The notes beneath the pieces were generated by a model. That model was given only the letters and a program-made list of their open reading frames with translations. It was not told where the DNA came from and did no database searches. This document shows, piece after piece, positions 52,740 through 61,068 of a stretch of 64,000 bases of DNA (position 1 is the stretch's first letter; the number at the start of each line of letters is the position of its first letter). Location: NCBI GenBank assembly GCA_902778255.1, contig CACYXD010000007.1:62001-126000 (forward strand), given 5' to 3'. The stretch is from an uncultured Prevotellaceae bacterium (GTDB lineage Bacteria > Bacteroidota > Bacteroidia > Bacteroidales > Bacteroidaceae). A program made the translations under genes and the position numbers.

Positions 52740-54875
52740 TTAGAAGAAGATGTAGCGGTTGTCCTCGATATCAGTGGTGCTACGCAGTTCCTGCATGGCC
52801 ATGCCTACGGTCTGCTGCATAGACTGCTGACGAAGGGTCTTCATCTGCTGCTCGGCATTGTACTGCACACCCTCGCGAGAATTGCGGTTGAGCACCTGGA
52901 AGAAGTATGCTGCGCTGTAGCCCTTGACAGGAGCCTTGGCGGTGGCACCCTTCTCAACACCTGAGATAGCGCCGCTCAATGCAGGCTCATAGGCCATGAT
53001 AGAGGGAACAGAAGCGGGAGAAGCGAAGGTGACGTGTGAGAGTGTGTCAACAACGGCACCCTTAGCCTGAGCCTCAGCAACGGTCTTCACGCCATTGAGC
53101 TGCTCGGCCAGCTTAGCGAACTTCTTGTCGCGGAGCACCTCAGCCTTCAGACTTTCCTCAACAGATGCCAATGATGCATATCCCTTGGGGTTGACCTTGC
53201 TCAGTCCTACAACGAGGAGCTTGTCGTTGTTGCCACAACGATCGTAAACCTGTGAGATCTGATTCTCCTCGGCCTCGTTGAACAGCCACTTCAGAGCATC
53301 GTGAGTAGAACGGATGCCTGCAATGGTGTGCTCGTTGTTGGCAATGGTGCGATCGAGTACCATATAGCCGTATTCAGCGGCTTTCTCTTCAAGTCCGGCT
53401 ACGTTCTGGCTCTCGCTCACGAACTGGCTGAACTTGTTGTAGGCCTCATTATAGGTCTCGTTAGAGAAATCGATAGAGCGCTTTACGATAGCCACGTCGT
53501 ACTTCTCTACAGAGCCACGGCGATCAGTAACCTTGAGCAGGAGATTGCCCTGTGTGAGTGCGATATTCTTGAGTTCGCCAACAGGCGCATTGAGCAGGGC
53601 AGAGAAGATCTGCTTGTTGTCAGCAGAAAGAGCATTGGCACTCTCATACTCGGTAGAGCGCATCCAAGTCTTCTCAGCACGCTGGTTGTACTTCTTGGCA
53701 ATAGAATCGAAAGCCTCGCCAGCAGCAACGGCCTTGACGATGCTGTCGGCAGAAGCGGCAGCAGCCACGCTAACGACCTGATACTCGATAGAGTCGGCTA
53801 CGTTGACCTTGCTCAGGAACTTCACAACATTGAAGGTATTGTCGCTGCTCTCGAAGGGAGCTGCAATCTGTCCAGGATTCATCTTCACGATGCTGTCGGC
53901 CAGATCAGAAGGCAGAGCGGCGCGTGAAACGGGGAGTCCGAGGTAAGAGACATTGCTCTGTGAAGTGCGCATAATCTCGTTGATAGAGATGCTGTCGCCC
54001 TGCAGGTCATTGTAAGCCTTCTGCATCACCTGCATCAGCTCGTCGCGGTCTTTCTGAGAAGCCGATACTTGAGCTACGACATACTTGATATCGCGGGTGT
54101 CCTGATAGGTCTTGAAGTTTTCTTTCTTCTCCTCGTACTTTGCTTTCAGGTCGGCCTCAGTCACCTCAACCTCGTTGTCGTTGATCTTGGTGTAAGGCAT
54201 AGAAGCAACGAGTGCCTGGCTCTCTACGTTACGGCCATCGAAATCGGCCTGAGCCTCGATGGGGTTAGAGAGCACGCAACCAGCGAGCAGAGCCTGATAC
54301 TTGTTCTCCAGCAGTTTCTGGGCGAGCATCTTCTCTGCGCGGGGCCAGCAAGCCTCGAAGAGTGCATACTGCTCAGCAGCCTGTGCGTTGGTCTGAGCCT
54401 GAGTCTTCATATACTCACGATAGGCGTTAACCTGAGTAGCGTCGAAGGTACGGGTCTGCTGGTTTACGAACTCTGAGAGAAGGGGAGTCTGCAGGATAGC
54501 GGGATGAGTACCCTCTTTGAGCACCTTGACCACCTCGTCAGCGGTAACGGTGAGTCCCAGCTTCTTTGCTTCCTTCTCGATAATCTTGTTCTGGACGGTG
54601 ATTTCCCAGATGTAGTCGCGCAGGCTGTTAAGCTGCTCTTCGTCGAGATTGTCGCGTCCCTGCAATTTCAACAGTTCCTGATACTCACCTACAAGAGCCT
54701 GATACTCCTGGATGTCCACGTTATCGCCATCAATAGAGCCAGCGATGCTGCTGCTCATCTGAGCGCGACCCTTACAAGTGCTAAAACCATCTTGTGCAAT
54801 AAAGCCGAAAAGACCCAAGGCCAAAATACCGACCAAGGCAGGTCCCCAGCTTCTGATTTTTCCAATTGCTGCCAT
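52740..54875 (-). CDS. ppiD: PpiD/SurA-type peptidyl-prolyl isomerase
   Basis: 711 residues. N-terminal membrane anchor (WGPALVGILALGLFGFIAQD), SurA_N-type chaperone region (NVDIQEYQALVGEYQELLKL), and two parvulin-related segments (about 240-345 and 355-465: NVSYLGLPVSRAALPSDLAD, EAFDSIAKKYNQ). Periplasm-facing folding factor for secreted and outer-membrane proteins. Own promoter at 54931-54938. The parvulin active-site residues are not obvious, so chaperone activity may dominate. Confidence 0.9.
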   Translation of the reverse strand: MAAIGKIRSWGPALVGILALGLFGFIAQDGFSTCKGRAQMSSSIAGSIDGDNVDIQEYQALVGEYQELLKLQGRDNLDEEQLNSLRDYIWEITVQNKIIEKEAKKLGLTVTADEVVKVLKEGTHPAILQTPLLSEFVNQQTRTFDATQVNAYREYMKTQAQTNAQAAEQYALFEACWPRAEKMLAQKLLENKYQALLAGCVLSNPIEAQADFDGRNVESQALVASMPYTKINDNEVEVTEADLKAKYEEKKENFKTYQDTRDIKYVVAQVSASQKDRDELMQVMQKAYNDLQGDSISINEIMRTSQSNVSYLGLPVSRAALPSDLADSIVKMNPGQIAAPFESSDNTFNVVKFLSKVNVADSIEYQVVSVAAAASADSIVKAVAAGEAFDSIAKKYNQRAEKTWMRSTEYESANALSADNKQIFSALLNAPVGELKNIALTQGNLLLKVTDRRGSVEKYDVAIVKRSIDFSNETYNEAYNKFSQFVSESQNVAGLEEKAAEYGYMVLDRTIANNEHTIAGIRSTHDALKWLFNEAEENQISQVYDRCGNNDKLLVVGLSKVNPKGYASLASVEESLKAEVLRDKKFAKLAEQLNGVKTVAEAQAKGAVVDTLSHVTFASPASVPSIMAYEPALSGAISGVEKGATAKAPVKGYSAAYFFQVLNRNSREGVQYNAEQQMKTLRQQSMQQTVGMAMQELRSTTDIEDNRYIFF

Positions 54876-54930
54876 TTGTTTGTTTTTAGTTTTTTATTAT
54901 TATTTTCTTTGTTTTCGATTTTACAGCCCG

Positions 54931-54938
54931 CAAAGTTA
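54931..54938 (-). promoter_or_regulatory. -7 element for ppiD
   Basis: Minus-strand TAACTTTG followed by CG, 55 bp upstream of the start. Confidence 0.55.
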
Positions 54939-54967
54939 CTAAGTTTTCTTGAATTAACGGCATTTTT

Positions 54968-56242
54968 TTATGAAAAATTAGTGTCGTCAGTCACTTTTAG
55001 CCTTACAAGTTCGATTTTTGTGGCTGTATTTTTGATGATTTTAAATTCAAACTGTCCGATTCTGACCACCTCGTTGAGCTTGGGGAAGCCCTGATAAGCG
55101 TGGAGGATGAGTCCGCCAACAGTCATATAATCGTCGCTCTCGGGCAATGATAGGTCAAACAGTTCGTTGACTTTCTCAATCTCCAGTCGGGCCGAGAGCA
55201 GGTATTCTCCGTTTTCCAGATGTTTGGCCACGTAATTATTGGAATCGTGCTCGTCCTCGATATCGCCGAAAATCTCTTCTACGATGTCCTCCAAGGAGAT
55301 AAGTCCGCTGGTGCCACCAAACTCGTCCACGACGACGCCAAGTGATTTTTTCTGGCTTAGCAGGGTCTGCATCATCTTGCTGGCAGCCATCGTCTCGGGC
55401 ACGAAGGTCATGGGACGCAGACTCTTAGTCCAGTCCTGAGGATTACGAAACATCTCGGAAGAATGGATATACCCAATAATATGATCGATATCCTCGTGAT
55501 AGACCACAATCTTGGAGTGGCCGCTCTCAATGAACTTCTGCTTCAGTTGCTCGATACTGCAGGTATCCTCAATAGCATCTATCTCCGTGCGAGGCACCAT
55601 GCAGTCGCGCACCTTGGTTTCAGAAAAGTCGAGGGCATTCTGGAAGATGCGCACCTCTTCCTCTATCTCTTCATCGTTCTTGGCATTGTCAATACTGGAC
55701 TGCACCAGATAGTCAAGATCGACCTTGGTAAATTCCTTTTCATCATTTGCCACATTCATCCTGACGCCAACCATGCCCAGCAGTTCCTTTGACAACAGGG
55801 CGGCAAAACGCGAGATGGGATACAGAATGACGTAACATAGCCAGGCTGGCAAGGCAAAGATGGTGAGCATCGTATTGGGATTGCTCTTGAAGATGGTCTT
55901 CGGCAGGAACTCGCCAGTAAACAATACAACGGCTGTCGAGAGCAGCGTATCAGCAGCGACACGGGCAGCATCGTTGAAGATATCGTTAAACAGCAGTTGG
56001 TCGAAAATCTTGGCAAAGAGAATACCATAGATGACCAGCGCGATATTGTTGCCCACAAGCATCGTCGATACGAAGGTGTTGGGATGCTTATAGAACAGGG
56101 CTATGGCGCGCTGTGTAGGACTGTTTTTCTCGCGCGACATCTCAGCAAGCATCCTGTTGCTCGACACAAAGGCAATCTCCATTCCTGAGAAGAATGCAGA
56201 GAATATCATTGTGACAAGGAGGCCTATAATCAATGGAGTCAT
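54968..56242 (-). CDS. gldE: CNNM/CorC family protein, GldE-like
   Basis: 424 residues. Membrane CNNM/DUF21 domain (IIGLLVTMIFSAFFSGMEIA, LVGNNIALVIYG), CBS pair (MVPRTEIDAIEDTCSIEQLK, DHIIGYIHSSEMF), and a C-terminal CorC_HlyC domain (GGTSGLISLEDIVEEIFGDI). Family members are linked to Mg or Co efflux; in Bacteroidetes the orthologue is called GldE because of its role with gliding lipoproteins. Overlaps lptC by 4 bp. Naming as gldE is by family, not proof of gliding. Confidence 0.85.
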   Translation of the reverse strand: MTPLIIGLLVTMIFSAFFSGMEIAFVSSNRMLAEMSREKNSPTQRAIALFYKHPNTFVSTMLVGNNIALVIYGILFAKIFDQLLFNDIFNDAARVAADTLLSTAVVLFTGEFLPKTIFKSNPNTMLTIFALPAWLCYVILYPISRFAALLSKELLGMVGVRMNVANDEKEFTKVDLDYLVQSSIDNAKNDEEIEEEVRIFQNALDFSETKVRDCMVPRTEIDAIEDTCSIEQLKQKFIESGHSKIVVYHEDIDHIIGYIHSSEMFRNPQDWTKSLRPMTFVPETMAASKMMQTLLSQKKSLGVVVDEFGGTSGLISLEDIVEEIFGDIEDEHDSNNYVAKHLENGEYLLSARLEIEKVNELFDLSLPESDDYMTVGGLILHAYQGFPKLNEVVRIGQFEFKIIKNTATKIELVRLKVTDDTNFS

Positions 56243-56850
56243 TTTTTCTTTTCGGTTGAGGTAGAATCAGCTGGCTCATCATCGTCCAAGTCGTTGGGGA
56301 CGAAGGAGCCTTTGGAATTGGTTACCGTATAGTGGGTCATCTGCTCATCGCTGCGGAAATAGGTACCCTCAATGGTACGTTCAGGCGTAACCAGACGAGA
56401 ATATACGGTGCTATAGAACTCATGGCTGAGTCCGTCCCAATAGAGTTCCTCGCTGGTATATATAAGTCCGTTGGTATTGCGAATGCTCACGCGTCCACGC
56501 AGTTTCCAAAGTCGCTTCTGGTCATAATACCAGGCAGTATCGGCCTGGACATAGCCTACGACATGAAAGCGCTCGTCAAACTGTTCGAAGAAGACGCCCT
56601 TCATAAACTCCCAGCGCGAGGGTTGGCGCACGGTGTTGACATCCCATCGCTCCGTGACGATACGATACTTGATGACACCAGAGTCGCTAATCAGGGTATT
56701 GACCCCATAGGTTGTCATCATCGACACAGAGTCCTCGGGATTCACCGCAGGAGCCGTATGCTCTTGAGCCTCACTACAAGCCATAAACAGCATAAGGGCA
56801 AGGACACTCCCTACCCCACTCAGCCGTTTGATATAATCTTTAATTATCAA
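56239..56850 (-). CDS. lptC: LPS export protein LptC
   Basis: 203 residues. Signal peptide with lipobox-like LFMAC, then an LptC/OstA-type beta-jellyroll (ISDSGVIKYRIVTERWDVNT, GYVQADTAWYYDQKRLWKLR, then VSIRNTNGLIYTSEELYWDG). LptC bridges inner-membrane LptBFG and periplasmic LptA. As a lipoprotein it differs from the TM-anchored E. coli form, which is usual in Bacteroidetes. 12 bp downstream of the outer-membrane protein gene. Confidence 0.88.
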   Translation of the reverse strand: MIIKDYIKRLSGVGSVLALMLFMACSEAQEHTAPAVNPEDSVSMMTTYGVNTLISDSGVIKYRIVTERWDVNTVRQPSRWEFMKGVFFEQFDERFHVVGYVQADTAWYYDQKRLWKLRGRVSIRNTNGLIYTSEELYWDGLSHEFYSTVYSRLVTPERTIEGTYFRSDEQMTHYTVTNSKGSFVPNDLDDDEPADSTSTEKKK

Positions 56851-56862
56851 TTATCAATTAGT

Positions 56863-58137
56863 TTAGTCCACCTTCCACTTGGCAAACCAACGCTCATTAA
56901 ACGTCAGTCCGAGGTTGACGCGGAAAGTATTCTCAGTAATCAGATCCTTGGCCGACTTACGAGACCATTGGGCACTGATATTCAAGATAGACCTGTTGTT
57001 GTAACTATTCTGCAAGGGTATGCCGAAACCAGCGCTGACGCTCAACTCCTTGGGGCCTTCCTTGCCATTAATATAATAATAAGGTGTAGTATAGCCGGCA
57101 CCAAAGCGATAATGTACACGATTAAGGAAATTACGACTCGTAGCGCTGGGCACATAGTCGGCACCTAACTTCACCGAGTAGCTGTCCTTGAGCAAATCAT
57201 TGCGCATAGCATACACCTTCTGCGTGCCCTGATTCACAATGCCAGGGGTGCTAACGCTACCCCACTTCTGCATCGTCACATCGGCACCAAGGAAAAGCTT
57301 GTCGCCATGAGTCCATCCAAGACCTAAGCCATAGGTCATCGGCAATTCAATACCCTTTCCCGATGAAAAAACGGTTGAGTCGCCACTGGCGATATCTACG
57401 TTTGCATGAAGTTTATGACCAAGAGAAGCCGTAACGCCCACCGTCAAACGGTCACGATAGTTGATGGCCTGCTCCCACTGGGCACCAAGGGTAATCAGAT
57501 AGCTATTGACATTAGCCTTATATGAATTCGCAAAGTCATCGATATATGTCGTACTGCCCGACTGGACCGCACGATTATACGTACCCCAGAGGTAAGCCAC
57601 GTTGATACCAACAGACAGGGGTTTCACAACATTCCAACCAGCACCAATGAAAGCCTGATGCAGACCGCCCTCACCAGTCATACTAATAGGTACAGAGCCG
57701 AACGACTCGTTAAGTTTTACTGAAGTGGAATACTGATAGCCTACATTGGAATAAGGCAAGATACCAAAGCTGGCACCGACCTTTGGCATCAGACGGAAGC
57801 TGCCCACTGCATATTCAAAGTCGGCATTATTGGCATTCAAGCGGCGATTGCCTTCCTTGAAATTAGTAATCTGACCAGAAAGACCTACATCAAAGATCAT
57901 TGTCAGCGAATCGACAGCAGAATATGAGGCAGGATTGAGCGTGTTGACCACATTGCCCTTACGGAGAGCAAGCCCCACACCATTCATGCCTCGACTAAAA
58001 CCTTGCGACTGATCCGAGAGAACACCTACGCCATATTGACTATAGGGGGAGTTGGTACCGCTCTGGGCCTCTACGTTTAACACGGAAGAAAGCGCCAAAG
58101 CAGCAACTATCGTTAGTTTGTTCATACCATTTTTCAT
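56863..58137 (-). CDS. Outer-membrane beta-barrel protein (OmpP1/FadL-like)
   Basis: 424 residues with signal peptide (LTIVAALALSSVLNVEA). Many alternating amphipathic strands and YSQYGVGVLSDQSQGFSRGM, GVGLALRKGNVVNTLNPASY at the N-terminus resemble Bacteroidetes barrel proteins annotated as FadL-like or DUF5723-type. Co-transcribed with lptC and gldE. Transport substrate unknown. Confidence 0.78.
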   Translation of the reverse strand: MKNGMNKLTIVAALALSSVLNVEAQSGTNSPYSQYGVGVLSDQSQGFSRGMNGVGLALRKGNVVNTLNPASYSAVDSLTMIFDVGLSGQITNFKEGNRRLNANNADFEYAVGSFRLMPKVGASFGILPYSNVGYQYSTSVKLNESFGSVPISMTGEGGLHQAFIGAGWNVVKPLSVGINVAYLWGTYNRAVQSGSTTYIDDFANSYKANVNSYLITLGAQWEQAINYRDRLTVGVTASLGHKLHANVDIASGDSTVFSSGKGIELPMTYGLGLGWTHGDKLFLGADVTMQKWGSVSTPGIVNQGTQKVYAMRNDLLKDSYSVKLGADYVPSATSRNFLNRVHYRFGAGYTTPYYYINGKEGPKELSVSAGFGIPLQNSYNNRSILNISAQWSRKSAKDLITENTFRVNLGLTFNERWFAKWKVD

Positions 58138-58147
58138 TATCAGGGTG

Positions 58148-58155
58148 CAAAATTA
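58148..58155 (-). promoter_or_regulatory. -7 element for the barrel-lptC-gldE operon
   Basis: Minus-strand TAATTTTG followed by CA, 10 bp upstream of the start at 58137. Confidence 0.55.
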
Positions 58156-58200
58156 TTAAAAAAAATCGAACTATTAGCACCGAAAGTGGAAAATATAGAT

Positions 58201-58208
58201 TAATTTTG
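58201..58208 (+). promoter_or_regulatory. -7 element placed for a leaderless lnb-like mRNA
   Basis: TAATTTTG ends five bases before the GTG start at 58213, the same spacing as at the lipid-kinase gene. Confidence 0.55.
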
Positions 58209-58212
58209 CATC

Positions 58213-59388
58213 GTGAAACGTTTCGAAAACATTTTTAGGACTATTTTTATTCTCACGCTCGGTCTTTTCTGCACAATAAGTTCATTAGCACAGAACGAGC
58301 CGACCAACGAGATGGACAGCGTAGAGATAGGACTGATCACCTGCTCGCCCCACGAAGAGGTGTATAGTCTCTATGGGCACACAGCCATCCACATCAATCA
58401 TCCACAGCGCCATATAGACTGCATCTTCAACTATGGCGAGTTTAATTTCAAGGCCCCTCACTTCGTCCTGAGATTCATCTTCGGAAAGACCGACTATAAC
58501 CTGGGCGCAGCACCCACGATGCCTTTCCTCCTGTATTACAAGGAATGGGGCAGTCAAGTGACAGAACAAATACTGAACCTGACGGCCGAAGAGAAGCAAG
58601 CCATCATCGACGCACTGGCCACCAACTACAGACCCGAGAATCGCATCTACAGGTACAATTTCTTCTACGACAACTGCTCTACACGCCCACGTGACATCAT
58701 AGAGCGCAACATCAACGGGACTATTGCCTATGAGCCGAGAGCGGATTTTGAGCCATCGTACCGCGAGATGATCAACGAGAAGACCATGCACCACCCTTGG
58801 GCCACATTTGTCAACAACATACTGTTGGGCGTCAATGCCGACAGGAAAACCACACAGCGCGAACAGCACTTCCTGCCCGAGAACCTGCGCTACGACTTCT
58901 CACACGCTGTGATTGAACGTGGCAACGGCGAGAAGGTGCCCCTCGTCAAAGAAACGCGTCAGCTGGTGGCACCAGGCGTGCAAGTCATAGAAGAGGATCT
59001 GCCGTTTACGCCCATGCAATGTGCCATATTCCTCTTGATCGTAACCATTGGCATCCTGTTTTTCGAGACCATCAGGAAAAAAACTGCCAGATGGTTCGAC
59101 ATTCTGCTGATGCTGCTTACGGGCATTGGCGGATTGGCACTCTTTATCATGATATTCTCAGAGCATCCCGCCACGAGCCTCAACCTGCAGATACTCGTGC
59201 TCAATCCGCTATCGCTGCTATTTATCTGGCCCGTATGGAAAGGCCGCAAAACCATATGGTTCAAGCTCAGCCTCATATTCATCATACTGTTCTTCATAGG
59301 AGCCCTTTGGCAGGACTATGCGGAAGGAATGGAAATTGTGGCATTATGTTTGCTGATAAGATCTTTGAGACATTACAATGACAAATAA
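58213..59388 (+). CDS. DUF4105 membrane protein, Lnb-like
   Basis: 391 residues from GTG at 58213, giving a good signal peptide (FILTLGLFCTISSLA). The DUF4105 domain contains LYGHTAIHINHP and FFYDNCSTRPRDII, providing a His and a Cys as candidate catalytic residues; five C-terminal TM segments follow (about 260-390). DUF4105 proteins of Bacteroides were recently identified as Lnb lipoprotein N-acyltransferases, completing triacylated lipoproteins (from memory). Overlaps the following gene by 11 bp. Probably leaderless. Confidence 0.78.
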   Translation: MKRFENIFRTIFILTLGLFCTISSLAQNEPTNEMDSVEIGLITCSPHEEVYSLYGHTAIHINHPQRHIDCIFNYGEFNFKAPHFVLRFIFGKTDYNLGAAPTMPFLLYYKEWGSQVTEQILNLTAEEKQAIIDALATNYRPENRIYRYNFFYDNCSTRPRDIIERNINGTIAYEPRADFEPSYREMINEKTMHHPWATFVNNILLGVNADRKTTQREQHFLPENLRYDFSHAVIERGNGEKVPLVKETRQLVAPGVQVIEEDLPFTPMQCAIFLLIVTIGILFFETIRKKTARWFDILLMLLTGIGGLALFIMIFSEHPATSLNLQILVLNPLSLLFIWPVWKGRKTIWFKLSLIFIILFFIGALWQDYAEGMEIVALCLLIRSLRHYNDK

Positions 59389-60964
59389 GAATCTCTACAT
59401 CACACTGCTGGCCGTACTCGGCTTCAACGCAGAGAATCTATTTGCCCAAACGCAAGGGCAGGTGAAAGGTGCGCCACGATTGGTGGTCAGCATCAATATT
59501 GACCAGTTGCGCAGCGACTACATGGAAGCTTTTATGCCGCTCTACTCCGACAAAGGCTTTCAGAAACTGCTTAACGAGGGAAAGGTATATACCAATGCCG
59601 CCTACCCTTTCACGCCCATAGACAGGGCATCAGCTACGGCAACCTTCTATTCTGGAACGACACCTTATTATAATAATATAATAGGAGAGCGATGGCTGAA
59701 CCGCAAGACGCTCAGACCGATAGGATGTGTTGACGACTCCAAATTCACAGGACTCAGCACTACTGAGACGACCTCGCCAAATCAGATGACCACCTCAACA
59801 CTGGGTGATGAACTGAAAGTAGCCACCGAAGGCAAAGCGGTGGTTTACGCCATAGCGCCTTTCCGCGAGGCTGCCGTATTGTCGGCCAGTCATGCTGCCA
59901 ATGGTGCCATCTGGATAGACAATCAGCAGGGCACATGGTGCTCTACGTCCTACTACTCACAGGCGCTCCCCATCTGGGTACAGGCCTGCAACAGACTTAG
60001 CGCACCACGCAACAAGATAGAGTCAACGGAATGGACTCCCTATTCATTGTTGGGCAGCAACTACTCTTATCTGACCCAAGGCGGCGAGGTCAAGCCTTTT
60101 AAGCATAAGTTCAGCGGCACACGTCAGTATCAGCAATACAAAACGAGCGCACTCGTCAATGCCGACGTCACAGACATGGCGATACAATGCATCAGCAGCA
60201 CCGCTATGGGGAGTGACAAGGTCACCGACCTGCTCTGCCTGACCTATTATGCCGGCACATACGACCAGAAGGCTGTGACAGATTGTCAGTTGGAACTGCA
60301 AGACACCTATATCCGACTGGACAACGAACTGGGCCGACTGATAGAACATCTTGACAAGACCATTGGCAACGGCCAAGTGCTCTATGTACTGACCAGCACA
60401 GGCTATTGCAAGGAGGAAGCTGCTGACTACAGGGCCTACAAAATACCATCAGGCACGTTCTACATGGCTCGCACGGTGAACCTAATGAACATGTATCTGG
60501 GCGCTATCTGGGGACAGGGCAACTATGTTGAGACAACCTATCGCAACCATATCTTTCTGAATCGCCAACTGCTGGAAACAAAGAAGATCAGCATGGGCGA
60601 TGCTCTCAATCGCTCACAAGAATTCCTGGCTATGATGTCGGGCGTCAGAAACGTCTATACATCCCTGCAACTGCTCACCAGTCAGAACGAGCAGATATTG
60701 AAAGTCCGCAATGGCTATACGCCCGACAACAGTGGCGATATCATCATTGAGACAGCTCCAGGATGGACCATCCTTAACGAAGACACCAAGGAAAGCGAGA
60801 TATCAAGGGCTTCAGTGATTCAGTTCCCAATCATTTTCTATGGAACAGACATCAAGGCCGAGCGCATCCAGACACCCGTTACAGTAGATCAGATTGCACC
60901 TACTGTAGCCCGCAGCATCCGTATCAGAGCCCCGAATGCGTGCTTCTCAAAGCCCTTATTCTGA
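59378..60964 (+). CDS. Alkaline-phosphatase-superfamily protein with degraded metal site
   Basis: 528 residues with signal peptide (LLAVLGFNAENLFA). The fold is recognisable (LVVSINIDQLRSDYMEAFMP, TFYSGTTPYYNNIIGERWLN, DTYIRLDNELGRLIEHLDKT), resembling PafA/nucleotide pyrophosphatase proteins. The first metal Asp (NIDQLR) is kept, but the segment that normally reads LTADHG is LTSTGYC (about residues 335-341), removing Asp and His ligands. The nucleophile Thr/Ser position is uncertain (DRASATATFYSG). Overlaps the Lnb-like gene. Perhaps a non-catalytic envelope factor. Confidence 0.8.
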   Translation: MTNKNLYITLLAVLGFNAENLFAQTQGQVKGAPRLVVSINIDQLRSDYMEAFMPLYSDKGFQKLLNEGKVYTNAAYPFTPIDRASATATFYSGTTPYYNNIIGERWLNRKTLRPIGCVDDSKFTGLSTTETTSPNQMTTSTLGDELKVATEGKAVVYAIAPFREAAVLSASHAANGAIWIDNQQGTWCSTSYYSQALPIWVQACNRLSAPRNKIESTEWTPYSLLGSNYSYLTQGGEVKPFKHKFSGTRQYQQYKTSALVNADVTDMAIQCISSTAMGSDKVTDLLCLTYYAGTYDQKAVTDCQLELQDTYIRLDNELGRLIEHLDKTIGNGQVLYVLTSTGYCKEEAADYRAYKIPSGTFYMARTVNLMNMYLGAIWGQGNYVETTYRNHIFLNRQLLETKKISMGDALNRSQEFLAMMSGVRNVYTSLQLLTSQNEQILKVRNGYTPDNSGDIIIETAPGWTILNEDTKESEISRASVIQFPIIFYGTDIKAERIQTPVTVDQIAPTVARSIRIRAPNACFSKPLF

Positions 60965-60985
60965 GGTATAAGAAACAAATAATAA

Positions 60986-61017
60986 GCGATTTATGCTAAT
61001 AATTAGCAAAAAATCGC
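60986..61017. repeat. Nested inverted repeat at the secA promoter
   Basis: GCGATTT (60986-60992) pairs with AAATCGC (61011-61017), and within it GCTAAT pairs with ATTAGC. It directly precedes the -7 element, so it may be an operator or a weak terminator for the upstream gene. Confidence 0.6.
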
Positions 61018-61025
61018 TAACTTTG
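61018..61025 (+). promoter_or_regulatory. -7 element for secA
   Basis: TAACTTTG followed by CA, 43 bp before the start. Confidence 0.65.
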
Positions 61026-61068
61026 CACGCAATTTTTGATTTAACGAAACAATATTACAATACAAAAT

